Assembly (NCBI GenBank): GCA_021831785.1
Contig: JAKBMB010000006.1
Location: forward strand, 62,001-126,000
Source: Deltaproteobacteria bacterium
GTDB lineage: Bacteria > Desulfobacterota > Binatia > Binatales > Binataceae
DNA length: 64,000 bases
Direction of reading: 5' to 3'
This document shows positions 17,990 through 26,767 of this stretch, one piece after another. The notes beneath the pieces were generated by a model. It was not told the DNA's origin. It saw nothing but the letters and a program-made list of their open reading frames with translations, and ran no database searches. The number at the start of each line of letters is the position of its first letter. Position 1 is the stretch's first letter. A program made the translations under genes and the position numbers.

Positions 17990-19788
17990 GACAAGATTCC
18001 TCCGGTGGCGCGGCGGCGGCGATGAGCCAGGGCGGCCTCCAGCGCGGCCAGCGCCAAGGCAGCGGCGATGAGCTTCGGCGCCAGATACGACTTGGTCTCG
18101 ATCTCGACCGGCGCGCCGGCCTCCGGCGCCAGCGTAACTTCGAGCGGCGCGGGGCTCGCAAGATTCGATTCACTCAGAGTGTCGAAATTTACCGCACGCA
18201 GCGTCCGGCGCTGAGCACCGAGCAGTTGATAGATTCCCTGCTCGACCGCCCCGTCGAACACGCTTGCGGGACGCACTGCGAAGGTGGCGCCGGAAGGCGC
18301 GATGATGCGCGCGACGTCCGGGGGAATGCGCCACGGCCGGCCGGCGCGATAGGCCTCGGCGGGCGACAGCAGGCGGCCGAGATAACTCAAAACGTTTAGC
18401 GTGAACACCGACATCGGCAAATTGAGCTTCCCCAGGTAGGGGAACGGCACGAAACCGAGCGCGACATAACGCCGGCCGTCGCGCTCGCCGGTCAGGACGA
18501 GACCGCCGCTCGCGCCGTCGGCGACCGCCTCCATCCACGGATGCGGACCGAAGAACTCGCCACCGCGCGGCTCGAACAGGCGAAAATTGACGCCGTCCGT
18601 GAGCGGGTTTGGCCGCCGCCAGCCCATAAATTGGACCGCCGCGGCCGGCTGCGTGACGAAGCCGAACGGCGGAGTTGAGCCGGGCGGCATCACCAACAGG
18701 GCGTTCGCGTCCGGCAGCTCCTTGGGTGCCGTGTACTCGAAGATCGCGACGTCGGCGGACAACGAATCGTCGGGCGTGTATTTTTCCGGCGCCTCGACCC
18801 GTACGCGAACGCCGGGCAGCGCGTCGAGCCCGGCGGCGTCGGACGCCACCGGCGACACGAACAAAATGCTCATCTCACCGCCGCTGCCGGGCACGGCGTA
18901 CGCGGTGTTATCGAGCGCGAACTGGTCGGCGGGCTCAAGCTGCAAGCGAAAGAAAGGGGCCGCCGGAAGGTGGGGAAAATCTACCGCGGCGAGCGCGCCT
19001 GGCGCAAGGTTGAGCTCCTTTACGGCCAGCGGTTTGGCGGCGTCGCTCACGGTCAAGCGCAAAGCGGCTGCCTGCGCGCCGAAGTTCGCCGCCGCCGCCC
19101 GCGCCTTCACGGTCTGACTGTCCAGAGCCTCGCGCTCCACGGTAAACGGACCCAGGGCGAAATTCGCGATGGAGGCTCCGATTGTCAGTCCCACGACGCG
19201 GCCGGGCGCTGTCGGCTTGAGCGGATGGCTGCTGACAACCACGATTTGCGCATACCTGGTGCCATCGGCGAGCCGCGCGATCAGCTCGCCGACGGCGCCC
19301 AGGTCCTCAGCAGCGTCGAGCGGCTTAAGCGCGCCGAGCGCCACCCTCGCTCCGCTCTCGCCCAAAAGCGGCGGGCCCAGCGGATGGGGAAGCGGAGCGG
19401 TCAGGTAGACCGTGATTTCATCCTTGCTGCCGCTCAAAAACGCAAGCAGACGGGCGCGCGCGGCGTCGAACCTTGATTGTCCCGACGGCATCCTGGCCTG
19501 CATCACGGCCGAGTTGTCCAGCACCACCGCGATTGGCTTTCGCTTGCGCGCCAGGTAGGGCTCGGCGGCCGCGAGCGCCGCCGCGACGAGGATCGCCAGC
19601 TCCGCGAAGAACATCCAGTCCAACCGCGGACGGCCCCACTTTCTGCGGCCTTGGCCGGCGCCCAGCGCTCTAAAGGCGAGCAGGCTTGAGACCACGACGC
19701 GATTGGGCCGCTCGCGCACGAGGTAGGCGAGCACCAGCACCGGAACCAAAGCGCCCAGCCATAAACCGAACGGATAGAGCAGTCCCAT
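17986..19788 (-). CDS. BatA-type aerotolerance/VWA membrane protein
   Basis: 600 residues with an N-terminal BatA-like region: helix at 5-24, VVVSSLLAFR, helix at 57-78. A VWA-like domain begins at VVLDNSAVMQ; the MIDAS reads D91-N-S93-A-V95, so the last Ser is lost and metal binding is doubtful. A long beta-rich middle and a final hydrophobic helix follow. It is coupled to the 859-residue VWA gene. In the family such proteins cooperate with MoxR-type ATPases at the inner membrane. A 358-base gap separates it from the DUF58 gene upstream. Confidence 0.78.
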   Translation of the reverse strand: MGLLYPFGLWLGALVPVLVLAYLVRERPNRVVVSSLLAFRALGAGQGRRKWGRPRLDWMFFAELAILVAAALAAAEPYLARKRKPIAVVLDNSAVMQARMPSGQSRFDAARARLLAFLSGSKDEITVYLTAPLPHPLGPPLLGESGARVALGALKPLDAAEDLGAVGELIARLADGTRYAQIVVVSSHPLKPTAPGRVVGLTIGASIANFALGPFTVEREALDSQTVKARAAAANFGAQAAALRLTVSDAAKPLAVKELNLAPGALAAVDFPHLPAAPFFRLQLEPADQFALDNTAYAVPGSGGEMSILFVSPVASDAAGLDALPGVRVRVEAPEKYTPDDSLSADVAIFEYTAPKELPDANALLVMPPGSTPPFGFVTQPAAAVQFMGWRRPNPLTDGVNFRLFEPRGGEFFGPHPWMEAVADGASGGLVLTGERDGRRYVALGFVPFPYLGKLNLPMSVFTLNVLSYLGRLLSPAEAYRAGRPWRIPPDVARIIAPSGATFAVRPASVFDGAVEQGIYQLLGAQRRTLRAVNFDTLSESNLASPAPLEVTLAPEAGAPVEIETKSYLAPKLIAAALALAALEAALAHRRRRATGGILS

Positions 19789-20146
19789 CTGCCCGCGGCT
19801 ACTCCCCGGCTACAAGGTTATACCGGCTTGCCCACGTTGGGCCGCCCGAATGCACTCTACGGCGCCTTTCGCGGCCGCCGGCGCCGGCGCGCGTCAACGC
19901 TTCTCGCATAACTTCAGGCGGCTGGCGTCCAACCCAAACGCCTCGCGCCGAGCTAAATATGTCCGGCGAGACGCGCACCCCATGATACTTACAGCTCGAA
20001 GCACCGACGGAAGCATCTACCGGCAGGCGTATCCAAAGGACAACGGCCGCGCCCGAGGTCGCCTGCACTCTCGCTGGCGCGAGCTCCTCGCCGCCCGCCC
20101 AAGCGGCGCAAAGCCGGCGCGACGGCTTAGTCGAAAGAGCAAAGCA
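19789..20146. other. Gap inside the moxR-VWA gene run
   Basis: No gene with convincing composition lies here. The gap breaks an otherwise tight minus-strand run between the DUF58 and BatA-like genes. It is long enough for a separate promoter for the two VWA genes, but I could not recognise one. Confidence 0.4.
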
Positions 20147-21046
20147 TTAATTCACTAGGTCGAGCTGAGCGGCCGCTTTGATAAAAAATTCTTCAAACGA
20201 CTCGCCGGTGTTGTAGAACGCGTAACGCATGCCTTGCCTAAGGCATACGGCGCGAATCTCGCGCGCAAGCCTCAAAAGCGTCTCATGGTATCGCGCGCGT
20301 TCTTTTTCGCTTACCGAAAGGCGCAGCCGTTCGCCGGTTTCGGCGTCGATCAGCTCGGCCTGGCCGTTTATACCTTGGCCTTTAAGTTCGCTCGCGCCAA
20401 GAACTTGAATCGCGCCTACGTCCATGTTGGCGGCGGCGAACAGCCCTAGCCCGCGCCTGATCGAATTGAACAGCATGAGAAAGTCGGAGACGACGAAGAC
20501 CTTGCCGGCGCGCTTGATCAAGATTAGCTCTCGCGCGAGGGCCGCGGCCAAGTCAAGCGCCCCGGTGGGCTTGAACTGGACTAGGGCGCGCGCCAGTTCC
20601 GCAATCCGGCTGCGTCCCTGCACAAAGGCGGCGGCGGTGGGAACCGGCCGCCCGCTCAACATCCGCAGCATCACGCGGTCGCCCTCCGACAGCGCCACGT
20701 ACGCCAGCGCCAGAGCGATTGCGACCGCCGCGCGAAATTTGTTGTCGGCGGCGGGATAAGCCATCGAGGCGCTGTCGTCGAGGAAAATATAGGTGAGCAA
20801 GTCTTCTTCCTCTTTGAACAGCTTGACGTAAAACTTGTCGGTTCGCGCGTAAAGTCCCCAATCGATATAGCGAAAGTCGTCGCCGAGCGCATAGGGACGG
20901 AAATCGCTGAACTCCAGCGACGAGCCCCGCCGCGGCGACAAGTGGGACCCGCGGCTCATCCCGGCGAACTCGCGCTTGCTGCGCATCCGCAGATGGTCCA
21001 AACGCGCGATGAGTTTGGGCGTCAATTCGGGAATTAGCTCGAACAT
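20147..21046 (-). CDS. DUF58 domain protein
   Basis: 299 residues of the DUF58/VWA-like family usually encoded beside MoxR. The signature DFRPYALGDDFRYIDW (48-63) is complete, followed by FLDDSASM with a D-x-S-x-S metal site at 90-94. There is no membrane segment before the domain, so it is probably cytoplasmic or peripheral. Two bases separate it from moxR. Function is known only by association with MoxR chaperone-like ATPases. Confidence 0.88.
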   Translation of the reverse strand: MFELIPELTPKLIARLDHLRMRSKREFAGMSRGSHLSPRRGSSLEFSDFRPYALGDDFRYIDWGLYARTDKFYVKLFKEEEDLLTYIFLDDSASMAYPAADNKFRAAVAIALALAYVALSEGDRVMLRMLSGRPVPTAAAFVQGRSRIAELARALVQFKPTGALDLAAALARELILIKRAGKVFVVSDFLMLFNSIRRGLGLFAAANMDVGAIQVLGASELKGQGINGQAELIDAETGERLRLSVSEKERARYHETLLRLAREIRAVCLRQGMRYAFYNTGESFEEFFIKAAAQLDLVN

Positions 21047-21048
21047 CG

Positions 21049-22065
21049 CTAAATGCGAGGCCGCCGTAGCCGCTTGATTACATGGTCGAGAATCGTCTCC
21101 GCGCTGACATCCTCGGCCTCGGCCTGGAAGTTACGCAGCAGGCGATGGCGCAGGGCGGAGACGATCACGTCCTCGACGTCTTCGTAGCTCACGCTGACGC
21201 GCCCGCCGAGCAGCGCGTTGACCTTGGCGCCCATGATCAGGGCCTGGGCGCCGCGCGGGCTGGGACCGAAGCGCAGATACTGAGTCGCCTCGGGAATCGC
21301 GGCCGCGCTGCCCGGCGTGCATGAAGTAACAATCGCGATTACATACCGCTCCAGCGGCTCGGCGATCATTACTTCGCGCACCAAGGACTTAAGCCGCTCC
21401 ACTTGCGCCGGCGCGTGGGGCGGGTCGAAAACGGCCTTTACCTGGGCCAGGGCGACGCCCGTGGTGCGGCTTAGAATTTCGCGCAGTTCCTCGGGCTTGG
21501 GCGGCGCGATCACCACCTTAAAGATAAAGCGGTCCATCTGCGCCTCGGGCAGCGGATAGGTGCCCTCCAGTTCGATCGGATTTTGCGTGGCGAGCACGAA
21601 AAAGGGCGGCGCGAGAAGGTAGGTGTTGCCGAAGACGGTTACCTGCCGCTCTTCCATCGCCTCGAGCACCGCCGATTGCGTCTTGGGCGTAGCGCGATTG
21701 ATCTCGTCGCCAAGCACGATATGAGCAAAAATCGGCCCCGGTTTAAACTGAAAGTCGCGCCGTCCGTCTTCTTCCATCAGAACCTGGGTGCCGACGATAT
21801 CCGAGGGCATTAGATCGGGCGTGAACTGAATGCGCTTGAAGCTCAGCCCGAGCGCTTCGCTGACCGTTTTTACCATCAGGGTCTTGCCCAGACCCGGCAC
21901 GCCTTCGATGAGCACGTGGCCGCCGCAGAACAGCGCGCTCAACACCCTGCGAATCGTGGCTTGGTTGCCGACAATAACTTTGCCGACCTCGGCTTCGGCG
22001 CGTTTGAAAACCTCTCTGAACTCCGCCGCCCGCTCAGCCGGCGTCATCCTTGGAGCGACTCCCAT
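21049..22065 (-). CDS. moxR: MoxR-family AAA+ ATPase
   Basis: 338 residues. Walker A GVPGLGKT at 55-62, Walker B IVLGDEINRA near 116-125, sensor 1 VLATQNPIELEGTYPLPEAQMDRF, and an Arg-rich lid at the C-terminus. MoxR ATPases remodel or insert cofactors into partners bound by VWA proteins. The ATG at residue 7 is a possible alternative start. It heads a tight pair with DUF58 and likely serves the two VWA membrane proteins downstream. Confidence 0.92.
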   Translation of the reverse strand: MGVAPRMTPAERAAEFREVFKRAEAEVGKVIVGNQATIRRVLSALFCGGHVLIEGVPGLGKTLMVKTVSEALGLSFKRIQFTPDLMPSDIVGTQVLMEEDGRRDFQFKPGPIFAHIVLGDEINRATPKTQSAVLEAMEERQVTVFGNTYLLAPPFFVLATQNPIELEGTYPLPEAQMDRFIFKVVIAPPKPEELREILSRTTGVALAQVKAVFDPPHAPAQVERLKSLVREVMIAEPLERYVIAIVTSCTPGSAAAIPEATQYLRFGPSPRGAQALIMGAKVNALLGGRVSVSYEDVEDVIVSALRHRLLRNFQAEAEDVSAETILDHVIKRLRRPRI

Positions 22066-22111
22066 CCTTGATAATCCCGTAATCCTATAGTCCTTATAAT
22101 TGTCCCTGCCG

Positions 22112-23626
22112 CTAGCGCAGCAAATCGCGATAGCGCGGGGGAACTAGTTGCTGCTCTTGAGGATTCGCCGGAATAGGCCCCGCCGGCAAAGGCAGGTTAG
22201 CATACGGTGTGGTCGCTTTTGAGGGCGCCCCGCCGATTACAACTTTGCCGCCCGCGCCGGTCTGCGCAGTCTCGGGAATACGCACCATGACATAGCGCGC
22301 ATCTTTGACTCCGAGCGGCGGGCCATGCTCGCCCGGCTGGTAAAATCGCGCATAAGCCGCGGGCACCGGAGTCTCCCCAAGGTGCGTGTCGCCGTGGCCG
22401 GTGCCGGAGTTTTTCGTTCCTAGGCCGGGCTTGGGTTTCGCCTCGCCGCCGGCCATCTCGCGGGCGCGCGGACCGGGCTCGCTTGCGCTCTTATTTTCAG
22501 GCGCTTGCCGCGGCTGGTTTCCGGGGCGCAATGCATTCTTTTCCGCTTCGCCGCCGTGTACCTGGTCGTGCTGGCCCTCGCGATTATTCTCGCCGGTCTC
22601 GGTCGAGGACTTCTGGCCGCCGGTGGAACCGGTCTCCAGTTGCTTTTCAGCCTCGGAGAGCTCGTTTCGCGCCTGTTTGATCAGGCCCTGGTCTTTCGTT
22701 ACGCCGGCATTCTGCCGCTCTCCGGCGCCGCGGCCCTTGCCGCTTTTTCCTCCCTCGCCCTGACCCTGGTTCTCCTTGCCGGAGCCGGCGGCGCTCCGGC
22801 TAGCCGAGCCTTGACCTGCGCCCGCGCCCGAGCCGTGGGCGGATTTAGCCTGGGGTTTTTCCGGGTTCTTCTTGCTCGATTCCCTATGCTCCAATTCGCG
22901 CTGGAGCGCGGCAATCCGTGCGAGCTTTTCCTTGTCACTCAGATTAGGATTGGTCAGGGCTTGCGCGCCGGCGCGCAGGTCTCGCGCAAGCGCCTGCGCG
23001 TCAGGGGCGGCTTTGTCGATTTCATTTGCCAGCTCGACGAGCCGGCGCGCCTGGCCATAGTACGGCGGCCGCTGCAGGCGCGAGAACAGGGCTAGCGCGC
23101 CGATGAGCAGCGTTATCCAGGTCGAGGCGAGCAAAACGCCGCGCCCGAGCAGGCGCGGCTTATCTAAACGGAAGCGACGCATGGGATCGAAAGCAACGAG
23201 ATATTCGCTCGCACGCCGCCAGAGAATCGGAAACAACGGGCTGCGCGCGGCGCCAGCTCCGGCCCCGGTTGACGCTATCATCTCGGCAAAGGTCAAAATT
23301 TCCTGGTGCGCGTTGATCTCGCCGTCAATTTGCGCCGCCAGATGCGTCACATTTTTGGCCTCGCCGTAGGCGCGCCACGAGCGCCAAGCGCTCATCGCCA
23401 GACCCGCGCCGGCCAGCGCCAGAAGGCCGATTCGGATGCGCGAAGCGGCGGTCAAGCTTAGCGTGACTCCCATGCGCTCCCACGCCCGGCCACTGCTCTG
23501 ACCAAGCGCCAGGGCCAAAAGCGCGGTCAACAGGCAAACCGGACCGCTGAGCAGCATTGCGTTAAGCGCGGCGACCCGGCCCGCTCGCTCCCGGGCCAGA
23601 TTGATGATTTCAACCGGGTTGACCAT
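22112..23626 (-). CDS. Membrane protein with long disordered Gly/Ser/Gln/Glu-rich region
   Basis: 504 residues that I do not assign to a named family. Helices lie at about 24-42, 66-84 and 168-186. Residues about 215-260 are predicted coiled coil (LARIAALQRELEHRESSKK). From about 265 to 430 the chain is low complexity with repeated GSGAGAGQGSASRS, GKENQGQGEGGKS and GEAKPKPG stretches, and the last 70 residues look folded again (YARFYQPGEHGPPLG ... VPPRYRDLL). This layout occurs in DUF4175-like genes beside moxR operons. It lies 46 bases before moxR on the same strand, so a structural partner of the VWA complex is likely. Confidence 0.65.
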   Translation of the reverse strand: MVNPVEIINLARERAGRVAALNAMLLSGPVCLLTALLALALGQSSGRAWERMGVTLSLTAASRIRIGLLALAGAGLAMSAWRSWRAYGEAKNVTHLAAQIDGEINAHQEILTFAEMIASTGAGAGAARSPLFPILWRRASEYLVAFDPMRRFRLDKPRLLGRGVLLASTWITLLIGALALFSRLQRPPYYGQARRLVELANEIDKAAPDAQALARDLRAGAQALTNPNLSDKEKLARIAALQRELEHRESSKKNPEKPQAKSAHGSGAGAGQGSASRSAAGSGKENQGQGEGGKSGKGRGAGERQNAGVTKDQGLIKQARNELSEAEKQLETGSTGGQKSSTETGENNREGQHDQVHGGEAEKNALRPGNQPRQAPENKSASEPGPRAREMAGGEAKPKPGLGTKNSGTGHGDTHLGETPVPAAYARFYQPGEHGPPLGVKDARYVMVRIPETAQTGAGGKVVIGGAPSKATTPYANLPLPAGPIPANPQEQQLVPPRYRDLLR

Positions 23627-23629
23627 TGC

Positions 23630-24718
23630 TCATCGCGTCGTTGCCTCTAGCGGGCCGCGGTTGCCGGCGCCGGCCGCTCCCGGCGCAGCGCGCGGCGGCG
23701 GCGCCTTGGCGCCGCTTTGCGTCCGCGTTGCTTTGCGCAGCGCGGCCACGGCGCGCTGATGCTCGGGAAGCGAGCGGGAGAAAACGTGCGTACCGTCATT
23801 GCGCGCTACAAAGTAAAGGTAGTCGGTATGCGCAGGATATAGTGCCGCGTTAATCGCCGCCAATCCAGGGCTTGCTATCGGACCCGGCGGCAGGCCGGTA
23901 AAATCGTAAGTATTAAAGGGCGACTCGGTATGCACCGCCTGGTAAGCCGGACGCAATATGCCGTCCGGGCTGTACTCCGCAGTCGGGTCCGACTGAAGCG
24001 GCATTCCCAGACGCAGCCGATTATAAAACACCCCCGCGATCAGCGGACGTTCCGCGGGGAGCTTGGCCTCCTTCTCGACGATCGAAGCCAGCGTCACCAT
24101 CTGATGGGTGGTGATGCCGAGGGCGAACTCGCGCTGCTCCACGTCGGGCGTCAAAACGGCATAAAAGCGCTCCAGCATCGCGGCGATCATCTGGTCGGCG
24201 CCGGCGACCGGGGAAAACCGGTAGGTCGCCGGGAACAGATAGCCCTCGGCGCCGGTCGGCCCCAAGTGCAGCAGCTTGACCACGGCTCCGCCGCTGGCCG
24301 CCCTGACGAAATCGTCCGCGCAGACCAGATGCGCGCGTTCGAGCCGCTCGGCGATTTGTCGTACGGTGAACCCTTCGGGAATCGCGGCCACCACGGCGAG
24401 CGACTCGCCTTTGGCAATATGAGCCAGCACCTGGTCGAGACGCTCGCTGCCTGGGAAGGCGTATTCGCCGGGCTTGAGCTCGCGATCAAGCCCGGTGAGC
24501 CGAGCGTAGGCTATGGTCAACCAAGTGCTGCGAACGATTTTCGCCCGTTTCAGCTTAAGCGCGATCGACTTGAGCGATTCACCCGGCTTGACCGAGACCA
24601 TGCGTGCTTGCGCAAAGGGCGCGGCCGGGTTAAACCAGACCAACAACGCAAGACCGGCGCAAAATACGGCGGCAGCCAGGCTTACCGCAATCAGCGCGCG
24701 CAACACGACGTGCCGCAT
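23630..24718 (-). CDS. mltG: MltG endolytic murein transglycosylase
   Basis: 362 residues with one N-terminal membrane helix (about 9-29), a LysM-like region (VSVKPGESLKSIALKLKRAKIV) and the YceG catalytic domain. LASIVEKEAKLPAERPLIAGVFYNRL contains the catalytic Glu (about 215), followed by MPLQSDPTAEY. It cuts nascent peptidoglycan strands at the inner membrane and ends their growth. The last 25 residues are Ala/Pro-rich. Pairing with ruvX (yqgF) upstream is common in bacteria and supports both calls. Confidence 0.93.
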   Translation of the reverse strand: MRHVVLRALIAVSLAAAVFCAGLALLVWFNPAAPFAQARMVSVKPGESLKSIALKLKRAKIVRSTWLTIAYARLTGLDRELKPGEYAFPGSERLDQVLAHIAKGESLAVVAAIPEGFTVRQIAERLERAHLVCADDFVRAASGGAVVKLLHLGPTGAEGYLFPATYRFSPVAGADQMIAAMLERFYAVLTPDVEQREFALGITTHQMVTLASIVEKEAKLPAERPLIAGVFYNRLRLGMPLQSDPTAEYSPDGILRPAYQAVHTESPFNTYDFTGLPPGPIASPGLAAINAALYPAHTDYLYFVARNDGTHVFSRSLPEHQRAVAALRKATRTQSGAKAPPPRAAPGAAGAGNRGPLEATTR

Positions 24719-24761
24719 TTGCGTCGCCGGCGGTCCCGACGCCCTTCGATTTCGCTAAGCA

Positions 24762-25280
24762 TCAGCTCCGCGCGCGAAAGGCAAGCCAGCTCTCCAGAAT
24801 GATTACCGCGGCAAGGCAATCGACCCTAGCGCGTCGCCTCGCTCGGGTGCCTGGGCCGCACTTAAGCCGCTCCCTGGCCTCGAACGTGGTCAGCCGCTCG
24901 TCGTGCATTTCGACCGGCAATTCCAGCGCTTGCGACAAACGCGCGGCGAACCGGCGCGCCGAGCGCGCCGCGGGGCCCTCGCTACCGTTCAGATTAAGGG
25001 GCAGGCCGGCGATCACGCGCCCAGCGCCCCGCTCGACAATCAGAGCTCGGAGGGCCGCCAAATCCTCCGCTTCCGAGCGCCGGCCCACCGCTCCGATCGG
25101 ATGCACCGCGATGCCGAGCGGGTCGGTGGCCGCCACGCCGATGCGTCGTTGTCCTAAGTCTAAAGCCACAACGACCGTGGGCTCCTCGCCGTTAGAGCTG
25201 GTCCGGGTCGCGGGCCTAAGATCCGTAACACGTATATCGGGTACGCCGCGCAAGTGTCTCGCCTGACTAAAATTTATCAC
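24762..25280 (-). CDS. ruvX: RuvX/YqgF-family RNase H-fold nuclease
   Basis: A putative Holliday junction resolvase or pre-16S rRNA processing nuclease. ALDLGQRRIGVA carries the first catalytic Asp, VIAGLPLNLNGSEG the central motif, DERLTTFEA the Glu-bearing motif and RVDCLAAVIILESWL the last Asp. The start is uncertain: a GTG at 25280 preceded by GGAG gives 172 residues and is preferred; the frame stays open upstream to 25388. Downstream is mltG at 43 bases. Confidence 0.85.
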   Translation of the reverse strand: MINFSQARHLRGVPDIRVTDLRPATRTSSNGEEPTVVVALDLGQRRIGVAATDPLGIAVHPIGAVGRRSEAEDLAALRALIVERGAGRVIAGLPLNLNGSEGPAARSARRFAARLSQALELPVEMHDERLTTFEARERLKCGPGTRARRRARVDCLAAVIILESWLAFRARS

Positions 25281-25388
25281 GTTGCTCCGGCGTGACGCAC
25301 TTAGCTGCGCGCTGACGCACTTAATCGACGCCTCCGGCCGGCGCAACGCGCCGCGCTGCGGGCAAGACGCTCGGCGCGCCAATTCCAT

Positions 25389-25881
25389 GGGCGCCGCGCG
25401 GAGGCCCCGCCCGCGCCCAATCGCTTCGGTTAAACCGGCGAAAAGCTTTGCGCGAGCTCAATGCCCGCACTGCGGGCGCATCGGTAAAGGCATCACGGAA
25501 AGCGGCCGAAAGCAAGGGCAATTCGGTGGCGCGGCTCGAAATCGTTGACGACCGGAGCTAATTCGGTGCAAGCTGCGAATCAGAGGAGAAAGAGCCAGCG
25601 AAAGCCGGAGTTTTGCAGCGAACCACGCGCAAAAAGCAGGCCGTAACCTGGGCGTCGGCTAGGAGCAGCGGTTTAAGTTCGCGCACTTCTAGGCTATTCT
25701 CTTGAAAGCTGGCCCAGCAGCCGTTCACGAAGCCTGACTCCGATGTGAAAGAGGCCATACTACTCTGCGTTCGCTTTTGAGGGCGGGACATTCAAGCCAG
25801 AGGCCCATTTGGAAGGTTTCTTTCGGCGCAATCCGCTCCACACGTTGCAGAGGTCCGGCAGCTAGGGCGAAAAAGCGTCAT
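25389..25881. other. Intergenic region between ruvX and the fur pair
   Basis: About 490 bases between divergent genes with no credible coding frame and no tRNA-like fold. A near-perfect palindrome GCCCGCA-C-TGCGGGC lies at about 25462-25476. It must hold the promoters for both directions, but I could not place them. Confidence 0.4.
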
Positions 25882-26181
25882 ATGGCGATACCGGCGGCGA
25901 CCTCAAAAGCAAAATCCTCGACGCAGGTTCTGGACGAATTGGTGGAGGTGGCCAAGCGCTGCGGGATAACGGTTCGGCGCGAGCGGCTGTTGCGGGAAAT
26001 CGGCTATCGAGCGCGCAGCGGCGCCTGCCGTCTTAAAGATAAGAACTATGTAATCCTGGATCGCGAACAGAGTCCGCCGGAGCAGCTTGAGGCCCTTGCC
26101 GAGGCCCTGCGCAAACGCCCTGTACAAGGACTCGAGCTCTCCGCGCGCGCCAAGCGCTTGCTCGGATTTGGCCGGGATTGA
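25882..26181 (+). CDS. Small conserved protein preceding fur
   Basis: About 99 residues, no family name that I can give with certainty. A helical N-terminus (VLDELVEVAKRCGITVRRERLLREIGY) is followed by a beta hairpin GACRLKDKNYVILDR and a helix with PEQLEALAEALRKR. Similar short proteins with this G-x-C-R-L-K-x-K order are, as I recall, frequent in deltaproteobacterial genomes. The ATG at 25882 is chosen because the upstream frame is unlike protein. Sixteen bases separate it from fur, so the two are probably co-transcribed. Confidence 0.65.
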   Translation: MAIPAATSKAKSSTQVLDELVEVAKRCGITVRRERLLREIGYRARSGACRLKDKNYVILDREQSPPEQLEALAEALRKRPVQGLELSARAKRLLGFGRD

Positions 26182-26197
26182 GGGCGTTACATAAGCG

Positions 26198-26701
26198 ATG
26201 AATCGCCGGCGGGAAACCTTGGTTTTCGAGCATCCCGCGCAAGCCTTGTCAGGCCGACCCACCGCCGAGGAATGGATCGAGACCTTTCATGCGCAGCTCA
26301 AGGAAAGAGGGCTTAAGTCTACGGCGCAGCGCGACGAGATCGCCCAGGCCTTCTATCGCATGGGCCGGCATATAAGCGCCGAAGAGCTTTACGGCGAGGT
26401 CAAGCAAGCCAACCCTCACGTCGGTTACGCAACCATCTACCGCACGCTTAAGCTGCTCAAGGAATGTGAATTGGTCTCCGAGCGCCATTTCGATGAAGGC
26501 CAGGCGCGCTACGAAGTACTCGGCGAACGCCATCATGACCATTTCATCTGCGAGCGTTGCGGGCGAATAATCGAATTCGAAAATCCGCAAATCGAGCGGC
26601 TTCAACAGGCGATCGCGCAGGAGATTGGCGCTAGCCTGACGCGCCACAAGGTCGAATTGTACGGGTTATGCCGCGATTGCCGCGGGGGCGTGAATAAATG
26701 A
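26198..26701 (+). CDS. fur: Fur-family metal-responsive regulator
   Basis: 167 residues with an N-terminal extension of about 25. The winged helix is LKSTAQRDEIAQAFYRMGRHISAEELY ... VGYATIYRTLKLL. The metal region shows GERHHDHFIC (His cluster and first Cys), CGRIIEFEN, and a C-terminal CRDC. With both Cys pairs and the HHDH motif it could be Fur, Zur or PerR; sequence alone does not settle the metal. It lies behind the 99-residue protein. Confidence 0.9.
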   Translation: MNRRRETLVFEHPAQALSGRPTAEEWIETFHAQLKERGLKSTAQRDEIAQAFYRMGRHISAEELYGEVKQANPHVGYATIYRTLKLLKECELVSERHFDEGQARYEVLGERHHDHFICERCGRIIEFENPQIERLQQAIAQEIGASLTRHKVELYGLCRDCRGGVNK

Positions 26702-26767
26702 AGCGCGGCCTCGACTATACCGGTTGGGTTGGCCGCGCGACGAACTTGCCTGACCTGGTGATAAGTT

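Noticed and set aside
22386-22763. Repetitive sequence in the disordered membrane protein as a tandem repeat or CRISPR-like array
   Set aside because: The bases do not repeat in regular units; only the amino-acid composition is biased.
25389-25881. Possible tRNA or structured RNA
   Set aside because: No T-loop GGTTCGA sequence or cloverleaf could be formed; only a short palindrome is present.
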